This document shows, in pieces, positions 37,990 through 48,857 of a stretch of 64,000 bases of DNA. The translations under genes and the position numbers were made by a program. Origin of the DNA: Microthyrium microscopicum (lineage: Eukaryota; Ascomycota; Dothideomycetes; Microthyriales; Microthyriaceae); contig MU004230.1 of NCBI GenBank assembly GCA_010405405.1, positions 2,811,744 through 2,875,743 on the forward strand, read 5' to 3'. The stretch's first letter is position 1, and each line of letters opens with the position of its first letter. The notes beneath the pieces were generated by a model. It saw only the letters and a program-made list of their open reading frames with translations, had not been told where the DNA came from and did no database searches.

Positions 37990-40060
37990 GACGTCCTCTA
38001 GCGCCTATTAAGTGTCTTAAATAGGATCTTTAACTATAACTATATCTTCATTAACGTCTTTAGCGATTATAATATTTGAGGCAAACCGTTTAAAGAATAG
38101 ATTATCTAGTTCGTCTTCTTCTACCGCATCTAGGGTATACTACGTTCTTAGCTTAAATAGCATTCCTATATAGTAGACGCATAGTAAAGTAGAGCCTAGT
38201 TTATTGAGCTTTAGCCCGTTTATAAAGCTAAAAATAAGCTTGTTGCAATGATCTTACGAGAGGTTAGTCCTTTAAGGATTCTACACCCAATTGACTACTA
38301 AAAATGCTCTTTCTAATGGCACAGAGTTGGCGGTTGTTTCAAATAACCTAATAGCGATCTTTGTAAGCTCTGGCGCTACAAAACGAACTAATTCCCAGAA
38401 GTTTAGTAGTTCTTTATGCTTCTAAGGACTACTAGCGCCGTTAGATGTTAAGAAGTAGCTCTATTAATTCCTAAACGCGCAGAATTAGATCACAACGCCA
38501 GAGAAGAGCTTTTTAGCTTCCTTCTTTACCTTATCTAAAGCTAAAGATAAAGCGGCGAGTCTAGATTTAATAGCAGCAATAGCAGCGTTAAAGTATTTGA
38601 GGGAGAGATCTTTACTAATGATGTTTAGATCCAACGCGTATGCTAGATAGTTATCATTAGTAACCTATTGTTTTAAACGTGCGTCAAGATATTAAATAAG
38701 AGAGGCCTAAATCTACTCTACCCCCTTTATCTTAGGGTATAATCTAGCGATTTTAGACTACTCCGCTTTAATCACCATTTAGCCTTTAATTATACGACCT
38801 AAATAATATTATAGAGACTCTAAAGCTTTCTAAGCAATGTAAATAGGCTCCAAGATATAAGAGAAGAATCGAACCTTAGCCCAGAATTTAGGGCTCTTCA
38901 TTCAATTAAAAATAATGCTATTTAAAGCCCTAGCAGCCACCGTAGATCCTAGAACTCTAATAGTTTGAGCAAAGGTCTCTAGAGCTAATTAGCTACGTAG
39001 AACAGAAGTAACAAGGCCAAATTATATTCCCTAGCGTGTAATAATTGATAAACTGAAGGCGTATGATCTTTTGAGCTTTTAGCGTTGAATAGTGCGAAGT
39101 TGAGCGAAGTAGAGGTCCCTAGTCTTGAACTAAACAGCAAGCTCTTGGATATCTAATAGAATAGCTTCTAGAGCAGGGATTTTGGTTAGAATATCCTTTA
39201 TTAGAAGCTAAAGACCGTAAGAGTCACATAGGATAAAAGAGTAGTGTTTAAGGATTCCATCGTTATACTTTTTGAGCAATTCTATAGTAGAACACATAAC
39301 TACGCACGTGTTAAAGCTAATGGAGTTGACGCGGGTAAGATCTCCTATAGTCCAACAAATAAGCCATTCTACTATGAGATTAGCTAGAAATACTGCATTG
39401 GCGTTAGCTCCTTTAAGATTGATATTCTCCAAGAAGAAGGCACCTAAACTAGGAATTACGACGCTAAAGTTGGCAATGCAGCGACCTGCTTGATCTAAGC
39501 TCTCGTCTATGCAGAAGTTAAGGTAAGGTTACTGATTAAGTAGTAATTCAAGCTTTAGAAGATCTTGCTAATAAACCTATTCTACAAGGGGAAACATTTG
39601 CGTTCTTCCTAGTGCTAAGTAGTAAGGAATACCTGCTAAACTAGCTAAGATTCTTTTATTATTCTAGGTAGTAGGGTGTAAGTATTAATTAAATATATTT
39701 AGTGGTAGGCCCTCTTGAACGACTCGCTTTGCACAACGCAGGTCCTATTCTAGGCCACGATTTATGTACAGAATTGGCGTAGATGTTGGATTTGGCTGGG
39801 ACACGCGTTGGACAGGTTGAATTCAACCTTTAGCGATACTGTAGGCTTCTATTCGACCTAAGTGCTTAGAGTAGGATTTGGAGCAGTATTTACAATGGTA
39901 ACGAGTAGGAAGAGAATCACTAATACGTACCTAATTAAATAGGATAGCTTAACGTCAATGCTATGATCTAGGAAGAAATTAAGGCATTTTTAGTAAAGAA
40001 ACGGTATAGTAACAGTTGGCAAAAGATAGATATTCTAGAGGTAGACCGCCATAGCAAATA
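37990..40060 (-). mobile_element. RIP-damaged hAT-superfamily DNA transposon relic
   Basis: Reading the minus strand in conceptual translation gives hAT transposase pieces in the right order. A BED-type zinc finger remnant (about 39870-39930, YHCKYCSKSYSKHLG) is followed by the DUF659-like catalytic region (about 39200-39430: NLKGANANAVFLANLIVEW, FNTCVVMCSTIELL, ILCDSYGLQLLIKDI). Last comes the C-terminal hAT dimerisation region (about 38200-38350: LFETTANSVPLERAF, NKLIFSFINGLKLNKLG). Many in-frame TAA/TAG codons interrupt it, most explainable as CAA or CAG to TAA or TAG and TGG to TAG, i.e. RIP. TA steps are enriched across the block. Ends are approximate: I could not find matching inverted ends or an 8-base duplication. 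Confidence 0.82.
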
Positions 40061-41199
40061 GTAAGCGAATTGTAAATTTTTATTCACTAGACTAAAGAGC
40101 AAGAAAAGAGGAACAAGCTAATATAATTTTCATATATTTATTAGCTTTTTTGGTTATATTGGTAGAGATTAAAAACTATCATATTTATTAATAGTTGATG
40201 TTAGTTGTGGTGGTTAATAATATAAGGAGCTAAGTGCCAGCTACTAAGTAACAGATCAACGCTAATAGTTCCAAAGCTGAATATTCTATAGAATATTACC
40301 CTTTTAGGCTTAGTGCTGCTAGCGTATTGTTAAAACACTAATTAGATGCAGTCCTACCAAAAGGTAGAGAGTAGTACACCGTAATTATCGAGTAGGACTA
40401 ATGCAAATGTCATACCTCCAAAAGGGCGTCTTACGTGCATCCCTACCCATATCGCGATCTTCGCTTGAAATGAGGCTAGGATATGGACAGGCGAGAGCGG
40501 GCAATATCTTGACATTGTGAAACTGCTTGATTGCTCTTCAAGGATGTATTTACCAAGCTTTGTAAGATTCTTCTGGTCTTCGACATTCTTTCTCGAAAAA
40601 GATGGTGGAGATGTTGTAGCACTTTCCCATGGGCCATACAGTATGTAGCGTAATATCTCCATCCATGTAGTTGTCTCCGATCCCCTGCATGTACGCCTCA
40701 ACTCCCCTTCTCTCTACCTCCTCTAGTCACGCTACCATTATCACCAAAATAGCACAGTTTCAGGCTCTCCTAGATCTCTAGAGCTACATAAACTAAATGA
40801 CTAGTCAACATCCCGCCCTTTACCGTAGGAACCACTCTTTCTATCTACCTTAGCCGCCGTACAAGCAGAATCCTGGGATCCAATGCTCGGCAACTAGACT
40901 AGCTTGCGTTAATCGGTCGGTAAAAAGAAAGGCGTGCGGTGACTTCTCTGTCTTGGAGGCCTTTGTTTGAGTTGATCTTGCATTCTGCTTTTTTAACGTT
41001 GTGCCTGCTTCTTGCTCTTGACTTCTTCTGTCCTTCCTGATTTATTGCCCGGTGACTGCTTTGATTGCTGCATCGTGTTTCAGCTTTTTTATTACCTTCC
41101 CTCTGCGAGTTTCGCTCCGCCATATCTTGGAAGATATTGTATCCAGCTTTGCTATAAGATAGCGCTGCGGTCTCGCTTCTCCTATATCATATCGCTGCA
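40061..41199. other. Intergenic gap
   Basis: The AT-rich flank of the hAT relic fades into unique DNA from about 40350. A 115-codon minus frame (40354-40701) and others have no domain. The last few hundred bases are the promoter and leader of the next gene. Confidence 0.45.
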
Positions 41200-42574
41200 A
41201 TGGGCGACACAAAGCCAAAACCTACCGCGGACAGTAAACCTGCAGTATTGATCATAGGCGGCCTTGGTAAGATCATCTTCTACTTCCCAAAATCGCCCAG
41301 TAATTGCGATCAGAGCTAATCCTCTTCCTCAGGCTATGTCGGTCGCTTTCTCGCACTTCACATCCACAAGAACAACTTGGCCTCTGAACTCCGTCTAGTC
41401 GACAAACAACTCCCCGAACTAGCATGGCTCGCCCCCGAATTCGCAGAAGCCTGCTCCCGCGAAAACTACGTCCAAGCAGACGCAAGTAGAGAACGTATGT
41501 GCTCCCCATCACCACTCTGACCCCTCAAATCCACCAGATTCCCAAACTAACTTGATCCCAGAACATCTTCCCCGCATATTCGACCGCGCCAACAACCAAC
41601 AATTCGACTACATCTTCAACTGCGGCGGCGAAACCCGCTACAGCCAAGAAGATGAAGTCTACCGCGCGCGCTCCCACGCCCTCAGCCTTGCTCTCGGCGG
41701 TGAAGCAGCGCGTCGAAAAATCCGCGCCTTTATTGAAGTTTCTACTGGCATGGTGTACAAATCCGACTCGAATCCACGGTCTGAGACTGCGAAGTTGAAA
41801 CCATGGAGTCGGTTGGCAAAGTGGAAGTTGCAGGCGGAGGAAGATTTGGCGAAGATGGATGGGCTAAACTTGGCGGTGGCGAGATTAGCGCATGTATACG
41901 GGCCTTATACGAGCAAGTTTTTGGCGACGGCGCTGTGTTTGGCAAGAGTGTACCAGAGCGAGGAGAGGGAGATGAAGTGGCTGTGGACGAGAGAATTGCG
42001 GACGAATACGGTGCATGTGGAGGACGTGGCGGAGGCGATGTGGGCTTTTGCGGAGTGGTATGTGCGGACGCCGGAGGGGAAGAGGGAGAAGGTGCCGGTG
42101 TTTAATGTGGTGGATCAGGGAAATACTTGTGAGTTCGTTGTAGGTAGGACTAATGGGTGAGTGCTAACGGAGTGCGTAGCGCAAGGGACCATTGCGAGTA
42201 TCATACATGATATCTTCGGCATAGCGACGACATTTCAAGGGACGCTGATATCGCAGTTTGCCAAACTACATCTCGATTCTGTGGTGGACGATCTTAATGA
42301 TGAGGTACTGGATCCTTGGGCGGAATTGCAGCAGCAGGCGGGAACGAAACAGAATACGCCGTTAAGTCCATTCACAGAGAAAGAGTTATTGAAAGATACG
42401 GATCTGAGTATGGATGGGAGTGCTTTCATGAAGGAGCTTGGGTTTCAGTATGTAGAGTTCCCCATCCTGAAAACTCAGACTAACGTTTCCTACAGATACA
42501 AGCATCCAAAACTCACAAAGGAAGAAGTCGAAGCTGTAATAGAAAGCTACAAGAAGATGAACTGGTGGCCATGA
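41200..42574 (+). CDS. Extended-SDR / NAD-dependent epimerase-like protein lacking the catalytic Tyr
   Basis: Rossmann-fold protein of the nucleoside-sugar epimerase type. Exons 41200-41266, 41333-41494, 41562-42128, 42180-42574; 396 residues. The cofactor motif GGLGYVG (20-26) is intact, with DYIFNCGGETRYSQED and FIEVSTGMVYKS in the expected strands, NLAVARLAHVYGPYT and NTVHVEDVAEAMW downstream. The usual YxxxK active-site pair is altered: the Lys aligns in SRLAKWKLQAE, but the place of the Tyr holds Leu, so ordinary dehydrogenase chemistry is doubtful. The function is unknown; it may act as an NAD(P)-binding scaffold or a different catalyst. The sense strand turns from C-rich (41401-41460: 25 C, 12 G) to G-rich (42061-42120: 7 C, 30 G). 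Confidence 0.82.
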
Positions 42575-42976
42575 AACTCAGAAATCAACAATATATAACC
42601 AAAATTTCAGCATGTCTCCTCAGACACAGCGTGTCTGCGTGTGTATACATTTACATTCACATACTAAGCATTATATAGGCAACGGGTTTTCGAATATGTC
42701 ATTATTAATGATAGTTTAACCAGACATAGATATCAAAATATAATCCATTTAGCGATACAAAGACTGTAGAAATATCCAGCTATCTGACGACCAACGAATC
42801 CCTAATCGACCATATATGGACAGCAGCAATGGTCTGAATGACAAACGATTCATCCACTTGCTCGGCCGTGTCCGATCTCTGATCACCTCAATCCTAAATC
42901 CTGTCAGTCAGTCCCCTATGTGATATCGTGCACAGCAGCCTCACTCAGTAACCTCCCATCCCTAGCACCATTTCTT
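42575..42976. other. Intergenic gap between convergent genes
   Basis: AT-rich 3' flanks of the epimerase-like gene and the first Cys-rich gene. Nothing else recognised. Confidence 0.5.
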
Positions 42977-43270
42977 CTACTTCAGATGATATCCATGACT
43001 ATCAAACCAGTCATTGGTACACGTGAGGCACGAAACCTGAACTTTACCCGTTCCACCACACTTTCTACAAGCAGCCTCTTGGACAAAAGTCCAGCTGCTT
43101 CCCTGGCACCGTGTACACGAAGACTGTGCGTTGCCAGCGCATCCAAGTGGGCAAGGAATATAGTGTGCAGCTATTTTGCCTCTGCCGAAGCATTTATCGC
43201 ATTCTGCGAGTCTGTATTCTTTGCCCTGACAATACTCGCAGTTTGGATTCCATTGATCTGATCGCGTCAT
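42977..43270 (-). CDS. Small Cys-rich protein with DnaJ-type CxxCxGxG zinc motifs (first copy)
   Basis: 97 residues, single exon, almost entirely a cysteine-rich zinc module. Two perfect CxxCxGxG motifs (CDKCFGRG, CRKCGGTG), two partial ones (CEYCQGKE, CTRCQGSS) and a final CLTC are visible. This spacing is that of the DnaJ/Hsp40 central zinc domain, here without J-domain or client-binding domains. It has no signal peptide or membrane helix. It could be a stand-alone thiol/zinc chaperone or a decoy-like adaptor; no function can be assigned. A second protein of the same type lies at 47036-47308, beyond the RecQ gene. Reality as a gene rests on the dense regular Cys pattern, which chance would not give. 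Confidence 0.75.
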   Translation of the reverse strand: MTRSDQWNPNCEYCQGKEYRLAECDKCFGRGKIAAHYIPCPLGCAGNAQSSCTRCQGSSWTFVQEAACRKCGGTGKVQVSCLTCTNDWFDSHGYHLK

Positions 43271-43907
43271 ATTGTGTTTAGAGTGTGTGATTTGGGGTAG
43301 CTGGGCTGAGCTATGGGGGGATTAGTTGGTATGAAGATCAATGGATTAAGGGATGCTAACAGACTGACTGATTGGTATAGTTTGAGGCGGTGCTGAGATC
43401 TGATGAAGGCTGGACTTGCTTCAGATAATAGAAACGGGCGGTATCAAGGTTGACATAGGCTGGCTTTAGAATGCCCAGATATATACTGCTTGGCTTTCCT
43501 GGGATTGGAATCTCGCAGAAATGCTGGCAGGACATGCCTTTTTTGGTCCTCCCCGCTCAGCCTGATGGACTCTACAGTTGGCTACCCAATGAAATGGCTA
43601 AGACCTGGCTTCGTACCCACGATATAATTCATGGAAGTGATTTAGACCTTCTGAAAATATAGTTCCTACTCGTCGTTAGTTAAACAGGCTCAGAGCCTGC
43701 AGTCAAGAATCCAAGGCCCAAAACGCCATCTTTGGATCATCACGCGACGTGCATATCGTGGCGTTTGAGCAACCACCAACACCCTCTTATCTAAGTATTT
43801 ACCCCCCTCATTCAGCCGAAAAGACACCTCTGACCAGCGTGATGATGAACCACAGGGTGAACACCATTATCAGATCCGCGACCCGGTATTCTAAATCAGA
43901 ATAAATT
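43271..43907. other. Intergenic gap, RecQ promoter side
   Basis: Divergent region between the first Cys-rich gene and the helicase gene. A 63-codon frame at 43471-43662 has no support. Confidence 0.45.
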
Positions 43908-46550
43908 ATGGTCGAATTAGCAACCTCACACAATGCCCCGTTGCGACGAAGACGCTCGTCTTTAAGCGATGGCAACGATGGACTCACCAGCCCGTCGAAA
44001 CGACGGCGCGCTCTCGATGGTGACGGGGATGGAATCGTTGCCAAATCTCACTGCCCCGACTCGCAAGTCGGTAGAATCGATGCTTCTGAAGAGCAAGGAG
44101 GATCTAAGGGGCCTGAGGACTTCGACGATTCCATTGAATCAAGAATGTCTCTGGCAAGAGATATACTCCAAGCCTACTTCGACTTTGACGACTTCAAATC
44201 CGAGCAGGAAAGTAAGAGATTCCCGTGCCAAATCGCATTTCTTAACGACCTCCGATCAAACCGAAACAACCATACCTCTCATCCCTTTAATGACTACATT
44301 AGAATGCGATGGGAGTTGATTCCACCACAAAAAGACCAATTGGTCTTTCCGGCGTGTTAGCTCCAATCATCATCTTGTACTAAAGAATTCTAGGTGTGAT
44401 CAAAACACTTCTCTCCGGCGAGAACAGCCTTGCCATCCTGCCTACTAATGCCGGAAAGTCGCTATGTTATCAGCTACCTGCACTGTGCTTCGAGGAACTC
44501 GACAAGAAATATGGAGGCAACAAAGAGGGCAAACACGGCATAACGCTGGTGATTAGTCCGCTGATATCCCTGATGTCTGACCAGGTCGCCCGCGCTCCAG
44601 AAGAAGAATATCGCCGCAGACGCGATCAACACTTCCAAGTCGGCCGGCGAGGTGAGGACTATATTAAAATCTCTTGCCGAAGGGAAGCTGAAAATATTGT
44701 TCTGTGCCCCTGAGAAGTTCATGAGTAAGCCCTTTGTGCAAGCTATATCGGCAGTTCCTGGCGGCGTTCGCCTGTTGGCTGTTGATGAGGCGCATTGTAT
44801 CTCAGAGGTAGCCTACTTTAGGATTTTTGGTTTAGTGTGATACTGATAGACTCGTGTAGTGGGGATACAGCTTTCGCCCGGAATACTTACGAGTCTCTCA
44901 ATTTAGCAGAGGTATCAAAGCCCAACAGGTAGTCTGCCTGACCGCTACAGGTACGCCTAGTCCTTTTTAAGATCTAGCCATGACTGATTTCAACCATTGA
45001 AAAGCCACAGAACAAGTCGCCGAAGATATCGCCACATCGTTCAACATCAAGCCAGCCGGTATATTCAAGCAAAGCCTCTATCGGCCCAAGTAAGCTCTTC
45101 ATCTACTCGGAATTATGTTTTGCTGACCTTGAAGCTTAATATTGGATGCGAAAGCTACTACCAATGATTACACCAAACTTGGGCACGTAGAAAATTTCCT
45201 AAGAACTCATCCCGGTCAGACTGTCATTTTCGTCCAGTTCAAGTCGGTGCGTACTCTCTAAAACTTGCCAGTCGGTTCGGGAGACACCGTAGTTGATGGG
45301 AGGGCGCCATTTATTTTGTCGATGATTGACTTGCATGTCGCAAATGCTAATAGCAACCAGACGACAGTTGATCTACCAAGAGAGATCCGAAGTCGGCTTG
45401 GTGACTTTGTAGCAACAGAAGGCTACAGCGGCGGCTTAAATATGAAGAAAAGAAAGGAAGTAGAAGAGCGATTCATGAACGGGGAAATCAGAGTGGTGAG
45501 TACATTGTCATGTTTTCATGAGTGCACTAACCTGGTAGCTCGTCGCAACTCTCGCTTATGGCATGGGAATCGACAAAAAGGACATCAGGAACGTGATTCA
45601 TTACAACGCTGCGCGCAATCTCGAGGAATATAGCCAGCAAATTGGCAGGGCTGGTAGAGACGGCCTTCCCAGTAAGTGCTTGCTGCTCTATGATGATCGG
45701 GACATCGCAACGCACAAAGTAAGGCTCTCCAGAAACCTCAGGGCAGCGAAGACCTAACCTTAGAATTATCAGAAATATGCAACAACTGCTATACCCGCGC
45801 AAGGAGTGATTGAAATCTGCCTAAAGCACTTCTTTAACGGCGCCAATCAACCAGAGATCGGGGTAGGCGACACCTTCGAGGTCGACCACGCTAAAGTCAT
45901 GAAAGCGTGTCGCTTGGATGATGAAATTGTTCAGATAATTTATGCCATCTGCGAAAAGAAGTTCCGTAAGTGCTCATATGTTCGAGATTCACGTCTATAC
46001 GCTGACCTCAAGCTTTAAAGAGCTCTTCGAATTGCGCTCAAAGCAAGAAAGGGAAGTTCGACTCCGTCTTCCTATGACGCGCGGTGCATCAACGCTTAAT
46101 GACTTGAAGAAATATGCCCAGTCTGACACGTCCGCTACTGGAAAAGCACTCAATTTTGTCATAAGCCAGTCTCAAGGACCTACCATCCCCATCCACATCA
46201 TCGATTTAGCCACAAAGTCTGGTCTTGAGCACGATGCCCTAGTAGCCAAAGTTATCGACTACTTCCACGAAGGGCTCATTGCGTGGCCGGAGTTTGAGGT
46301 TGTCTATACCGTCAAGCTACTGCAGCCCGCTCCGACAGCTGTCGAGCAGCTGAAGCTTAGTAGACAGCTGTTCGATGATCTTGATAGAAATGGGCCGCTT
46401 TCGAGGGAGCGAATCAAAAAGCTCGATGCACTTTTTCAAGGGCATGAGTGCTTTGCTGCGGCGTTAACGCGATACTTTGGGATGGGTTTGCCAAACGGGC
46501 TGACTCAGTGCGATCAGTGTACTTGGTGTACAACTCGTAAGGCATTGTAA
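43908..46550 (+). pseudogene. RecQ-family DNA helicase gene with one extra base in exon 2
   Basis: ATP-dependent 3'-5' DNA helicase type. Exons 43908-44211, 44394-44807, 44860-44950, 45005-45089, 45135-45246, 45361-45495, 45539-45718, 45764-45965, 46021-46550. Motifs: [15 protein letters not shown] (motif 0), Walker [75 protein letters not shown] and [13 protein letters not shown]. Odd points: Walker A has Asn where Gly is usual (TNAGKS for TGAGKS). The Cys cluster normally just after the helicase core appears instead at the extreme C-terminus (CDQCTWC after ALTRYFGMG), past about 220 extra residues. Near 44587-44593 a run of three C where two would keep frame shifts the reading. A 16-base intron there is implausible, so the gene is either broken or the base is an assembly error. 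All other junctions keep frame. Confidence 0.8.
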
Positions 46551-47035
46551 GTCCGATGACTTCTTTCAGTGATGACTCCCACGATTGGAAAGCCCTGTTC
46601 CGACATGATCACCTTGGCTTAACAACATTCACAACCTTGGTCAAATTGGGCGACCTAAGAAGCATATCAAGCATATCTACCTACCTAAGCCTGGAAGAGG
46701 AAGTCTTGTCAGGTTTACCCATGTAGGCACAATGTGAGTGTCATGTGCAATCGCAAAGCGCAGTGTATGTTCGACATCGCACTCCATGGGAGGAGTCTAA
46801 TTATTGGTCTACCTCAGAGATGTTTCAGATCAGGCACAACATCCAGCTCTGCATTAGTGGTGGTAAATACTACTGGAAGAGAAATACATAACATGTTGAA
46901 CATTTGTTTGTGACATCCACATTGTCACGCGCTGGACAAGTGCGATGCGAAACTGAATTGTCAGCCTTATACGCACATTGACAGCTTAAGCAGACAGAAT
47001 CCTAGACCATGGATCATGCTGGGCCTCAATAGGGA
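46551..47035. other. Intergenic gap between convergent genes
   Basis: 3' flank of the RecQ gene. Nothing recognised. Confidence 0.45.
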
Positions 47036-47308
47036 TCATTTTCTGGAAGATCCCACTGGCTTTTCCGGGCGACAGCATTCAAAACGCCAGGCTCCTGAGC
47101 CATTACATTCCCGACACTTGATCCACTTGTGTACCTTTTTGGCGCCATGGCATATTCGGCATTTTTGGATGTTCATACATCCCGAACATTTACAGAAATC
47201 GACTCCCCATCCACCCATACCATCACATCCCCCACAGCCATTTGGGTGCTCAACAAACCCTCGGTCCGAGCACCTGTGTTCGGGACAGCGACGGCGCTTG
47301 TTTGGCAT
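47036..47308 (-). CDS. Small Cys-rich protein with DnaJ-type CxxCxGxG zinc motifs (second copy)
   Basis: 90 residues, single exon. The pattern resembles the protein at 42977-43270: perfect CxxCxGxG motifs CGGCDGMG and CRECNGSG, a partial CRICHGAK, and extra Cys pairs (CPEHRCSD, CKCSGC, CC). The start MPNKRRRC is basic. No J-domain, signal or membrane helix. Sequence identity with the first copy beyond the motif looks low, so the pair is either an old duplication or two members of a widespread small family. Both lie on the minus strand and flank the helicase gene, which runs the other way. No function assigned. Confidence 0.68.
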   Translation of the reverse strand: MPNKRRRCPEHRCSDRGFVEHPNGCGGCDGMGGWGVDFCKCSGCMNIQKCRICHGAKKVHKWIKCRECNGSGAWRFECCRPEKPVGSSRK

Positions 47309-48062
47309 GTTATTGCGAGATGAAGACTTTTAGACTAAAGTTAGCGTTGAAGGAATTGGTCGCAGTGACTGACAAAGAAGCGCGAACTGAATTGTGATGA
47401 TGCAAGTAGCAAGAGCTTAGTTCCAGGATTTATAATGGCTATTCGCCTTATTTATATATAGTAGTCTTCATGGTCAATAGCTCACATCTCTTCGTTCGCT
47501 TTACAGTATTAGACGTGTGATATGAAATCCTCAAATGAAGAGACAGTGTTAACACACTAGCGCAAATAGCAACACAAGAAGTATGGCAAAACAATCGATA
47601 TGGTGTTGAATTCTCACTGAACACGCCAGGGTGAGAAGTGCCAGCTCCATACTGAGTCCCAACCTGACACGAATATGACTGAGACAAGCTCGGTAAAGTA
47701 TACTTCCGATGAAGTCAAAAATATCGCAAGTTCATCACGCTCGATGGCTACCACCACATGTGATTGGAATTGAGTGCTATGAAGCCCATCGAATGCGCCG
47801 GGTGTTTGACGGTTTCTATTTAACAGATATCAAATGGTCTTCTTGATCGTGTTGGCTCTGTTTTCGATCTACTGGTGGTTGTAAAGGGGGGAAGAGTCGA
47901 GATGAAGCATTTTAGACCTGTTGAATACGATTGATTTAATGCACTGCAAATCAAAAAAAAAGTATTTGGCGATGATTGGCATTAACCGTCAAGGCCCAGG
48001 AGGCGATCAGCAGGTGAATGGACGACCACTGAAGCACCGAAAAAGGAGGTAGGTAGAGCAAC
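47309..48062. other. Intergenic gap left of the second MITE
   Basis: No recognisable gene. A 79-codon minus frame at 47448-47687 lacks support. Confidence 0.45.
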
Positions 48063-48064
48063 TA

Positions 48065-48658
48065 CGGAAGCGCATTGCGGCCTACCCAGCAACATCAAAG
48101 AAAACCAAAAACCAAAAAACTATCACGCTGTAGACCTATACAAAAAGCACTCTTATGCCCTCGTTTTATGACTTTTGTTATATATTTATATATTGTTAGA
48201 AAGCATAAAATAAGGGCAATCTTTTGGCTTCCTTAAAAATTAAATTGAAGCATTGTGGGTTATCATACTTAACAATGATTGAGCCATAAAATAGAAATCA
48301 TTTTTTGGCTCAATCATTATTGACAAGTGAAAGTAAGAAAGATTATTCCCGCTAAGTTAGTGGAGCACCCACTAAACTAGTGACTCCACCACTAAATCCT
48401 TGCCACGTTCCTATCTTAGCGACTACCTTACTAATTTAGCGACGTTCTCGCTAAACCATCAACCCGTAAAGAATAGAATTTTAATTTCATTGGTTCAGAA
48501 GAAAGCTCTTAATTTACGCTTTATAAAGCTATCTCAAGATATTCTTGAAACCATCAAATGGGGGTGCAAAACGCCCATGAAGTGCCAAAATATGCATTTT
48601 TGGATGTTGGAATTTGGGGATTCTCTGATGTTGCCGGGTAGGCCGCAATGCGCTTCCG
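48065..48658. mobile_element. 594-base MITE-like element with near-perfect inverted ends and TA duplication
   Basis: The left end (48065 onward, opening CGGAAGCGCATTGCGGCCTA) returns inverted at the right end up to 48658. About 37 bases pair with two differences. TA flanks both sides (48063-48064, 48659-48660), pointing to a Tc1/mariner-superfamily target choice. The inside is AT-rich, has an inner hairpin (AATGATTGAGCCA at about 48273 against TGGCTCAATCATT at about 48317) and clustered short units built on ACTAA/TTAGT and CGCTAA near 48350-48460. The short frame inside (48400-48672) crosses the right end and is not a transposase I recognise. It is a different family from the element at 23871-24108. 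Confidence 0.85.
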
Positions 48659-48857
48659 TAAGCAACCCCTGACTCCTGAGTTTTTAACAACAACTTAATC
48701 GATGGTCAGGTGACCCGAGGTTCTTTCGAATGATCTAGATATAATTCCGGAAGGTACAACTTTTGATCATCTAACTTGCCACTTCTTAATCACCACCTGC
48801 GTACCTCTTATCGCCTAGCTCTTTCAATACTACGATATTCCAACAATTCAAGAAAAT

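Noticed and set aside
44586-44603. Tiny GT..AG intron that would restore the RecQ frame
   Set aside because: About 16 bases is far below any workable fungal intron; an extra base is the simpler reading.
48400-48672. 90-codon frame as a transposase remnant inside the second MITE
   Set aside because: No recognisable DDE or helix-turn-helix signature and it crosses the element end.
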